A stretch of DNA of 64,000 nucleotides from Bacillus sp. cl95 (GTDB lineage: Bacteria > Bacillota > Bacilli > Bacillales > Cytobacillaceae). Made by a program: the position numbers and the translations under genes. Shown here piece by piece: positions 63,586-64,000 of the stretch (the stretch's first letter is position 1; each line of letters starts with the position of its first letter). The DNA is taken from the NCBI RefSeq assembly GCF_900115925.1, contig NZ_FOYF01000002.1, positions 468,194 through 532,193 on the forward strand. The letters run 5' to 3'. The notes below the pieces were generated by a model. The model did not search any database, was not told the DNA's origin, and saw nothing but the letters and a program-made list of their open reading frames with translations.

Positions 63586-63736
63586 GGCTCTTTTCTTACA
63601 CTTTGTTGTTATTGTTATACTAAAACCATTAGGGGTTTATCTTTTAGAATTTTATTTTGAGGAAAAGAGCACGAAATAAGAATCCATGCGTGTTGTTACT
63701 TAATTCGTAAGAGCAACATTCAATGCCAAAACAACC
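63586..63736. repeat. Intergenic repeat family C, copy 2
   Basis: A 151-bp degenerate copy: GGCTCTTTTCTTACACTTTG then TTGTTATT at the left; AGCAACATTCAATGCCAAAA then CAACC at the right; internal GAGGAAAAGAGCACG and AGAATCCATGCG correspond to CGAAAAGAGCCCCG and GAATCCATAA of copy 1. Confidence 0.65.
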
Positions 63737-63841
63737 TAAAATAAAGATGTTTATATGGAACTGTAATAAACAAAATGAACATCCGTATCGTCCGTATATT
63801 ACAGGATTCAAATTATTGATTGAATATGAAAGGTAACGAAA

Positions 63842-64000
63842 ATGAGTATAATAAAGGATTTTTTGCTACAACTAACATTTATGATAATACCTATATTTAT
63901 TTACTTTACTTTTATTACAGAGAGGGTAAAGACGGAGAAAAATAAAAAAGTAATCATGTCTATTTTATGGGGATTATCCATCATATTTTGCATGTCCTTT
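63842..64000 (+). CDS. Membrane protein, N-terminal part (cut by the window end)
   Basis: The first 53 codons of a gene that runs out of the window. The product MSIIKDFLLQLTFMIIPIFI has a membrane helix at about 8-26, a charged cytoplasmic loop (TERVKTEKNKKV) and the start of a second helix (MSILWGLSIIFCMSF). AAAGGTAACGAAA precedes the ATG. N-termini like this occur in multi-helix sensor proteins (5TM-type histidine kinases or diguanylate cyclases), but the visible part is too short to decide. Confidence 0.6.
   Translation, partial: MSIIKDFLLQLTFMIIPIFIYFTFITERVKTEKNKKVIMSILWGLSIIFCMSF

Overview
The window looks like the chromosome of a low-GC, endospore-forming Bacillaceae, probably close to Peribacillus (an inference from gene content; no search was run). 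Gene order closely follows the B. subtilis yqh-yqi-yqj-yqk segment. The evidence for a spore former is spoIIIAG, spoIIIAH, spoIVB and spo0A. Starts mix ATG, TTG and GTG, nearly all behind strong GGAGG-type ribosome binding sites, and genes are separated by clear intrinsic terminators.

Layout. 1-1015: end of the spoIIIA operon. 1221-3528: accB-accC and an Asp23-family gene. 3786-10735: nusB-folD-xseA-xseB-ispA-dxs-tlyA. 11316-13469: argR-recN. 13592-15986: spoIVB and spo0A, the latter with a SigH promoter overlapping a 0A box. 16232-17395: three small or housekeeping genes (yycC-like, a glycerophosphodiesterase, yqzF). 17589-28107: bkdR, then a near-consensus sigma-54 promoter driving ptb-bcd-buk-lpdV-bkdAA-bkdAB-bkdB, the branched-chain keto-acid pathway. 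28275-33448: mutA-mutB-meaB. 33643-34080: a bacilliredoxin. 34486-36807: an ArtPQM-type amino-acid ABC transporter. 36982-43967: yqjA, an L,D-transpeptidase, a Prli42 microprotein, mce-mmdA, a peptidase, a CheW protein and DNA polymerase IV. 44075-51772: an MFS transporter, zwf with a cyclase-family gene, and a MacB-like ABC exporter. 51888-61737: rnz, a histidine phosphatase, namA, a glycosyltransferase, proI behind a T-box, yqjP, yqjQ, yqzH and a second Y-family polymerase behind two SOS-like boxes. 61950-64000: a YolD-like gene, a CDGSH protein, an iron-sulfur (HesB/IscA-like) protein and the start of a membrane protein cut by the window edge.

How genes work together. Valine and isoleucine breakdown by the bkd products feeds propionyl-CoA. 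The window also encodes a carboxyltransferase (mmdA), epimerase (mce), mutase (mutAB) and mutase chaperone (meaB), a route to succinyl-CoA, where B. subtilis carries the methylcitrate-type mmg cluster instead.

The least ordinary content is intergenic. Three families of long, structured repeats recur (A at about 10.8, 54.6 and 63.2 kb; B at six places; C at 61.7 and 63.6 kb). Two 316-bp D segments, each bracketed by B elements, form MITE-like composites at 45.4-46.1 and 56.2-56.6 kb. One B copy carries an inverted piece of A. A separate 118-bp palindromic element sits inside the loop of a terminator at 53.4 kb. I found no CRISPR array, prophage, rRNA or tRNA gene and no intact transposase.
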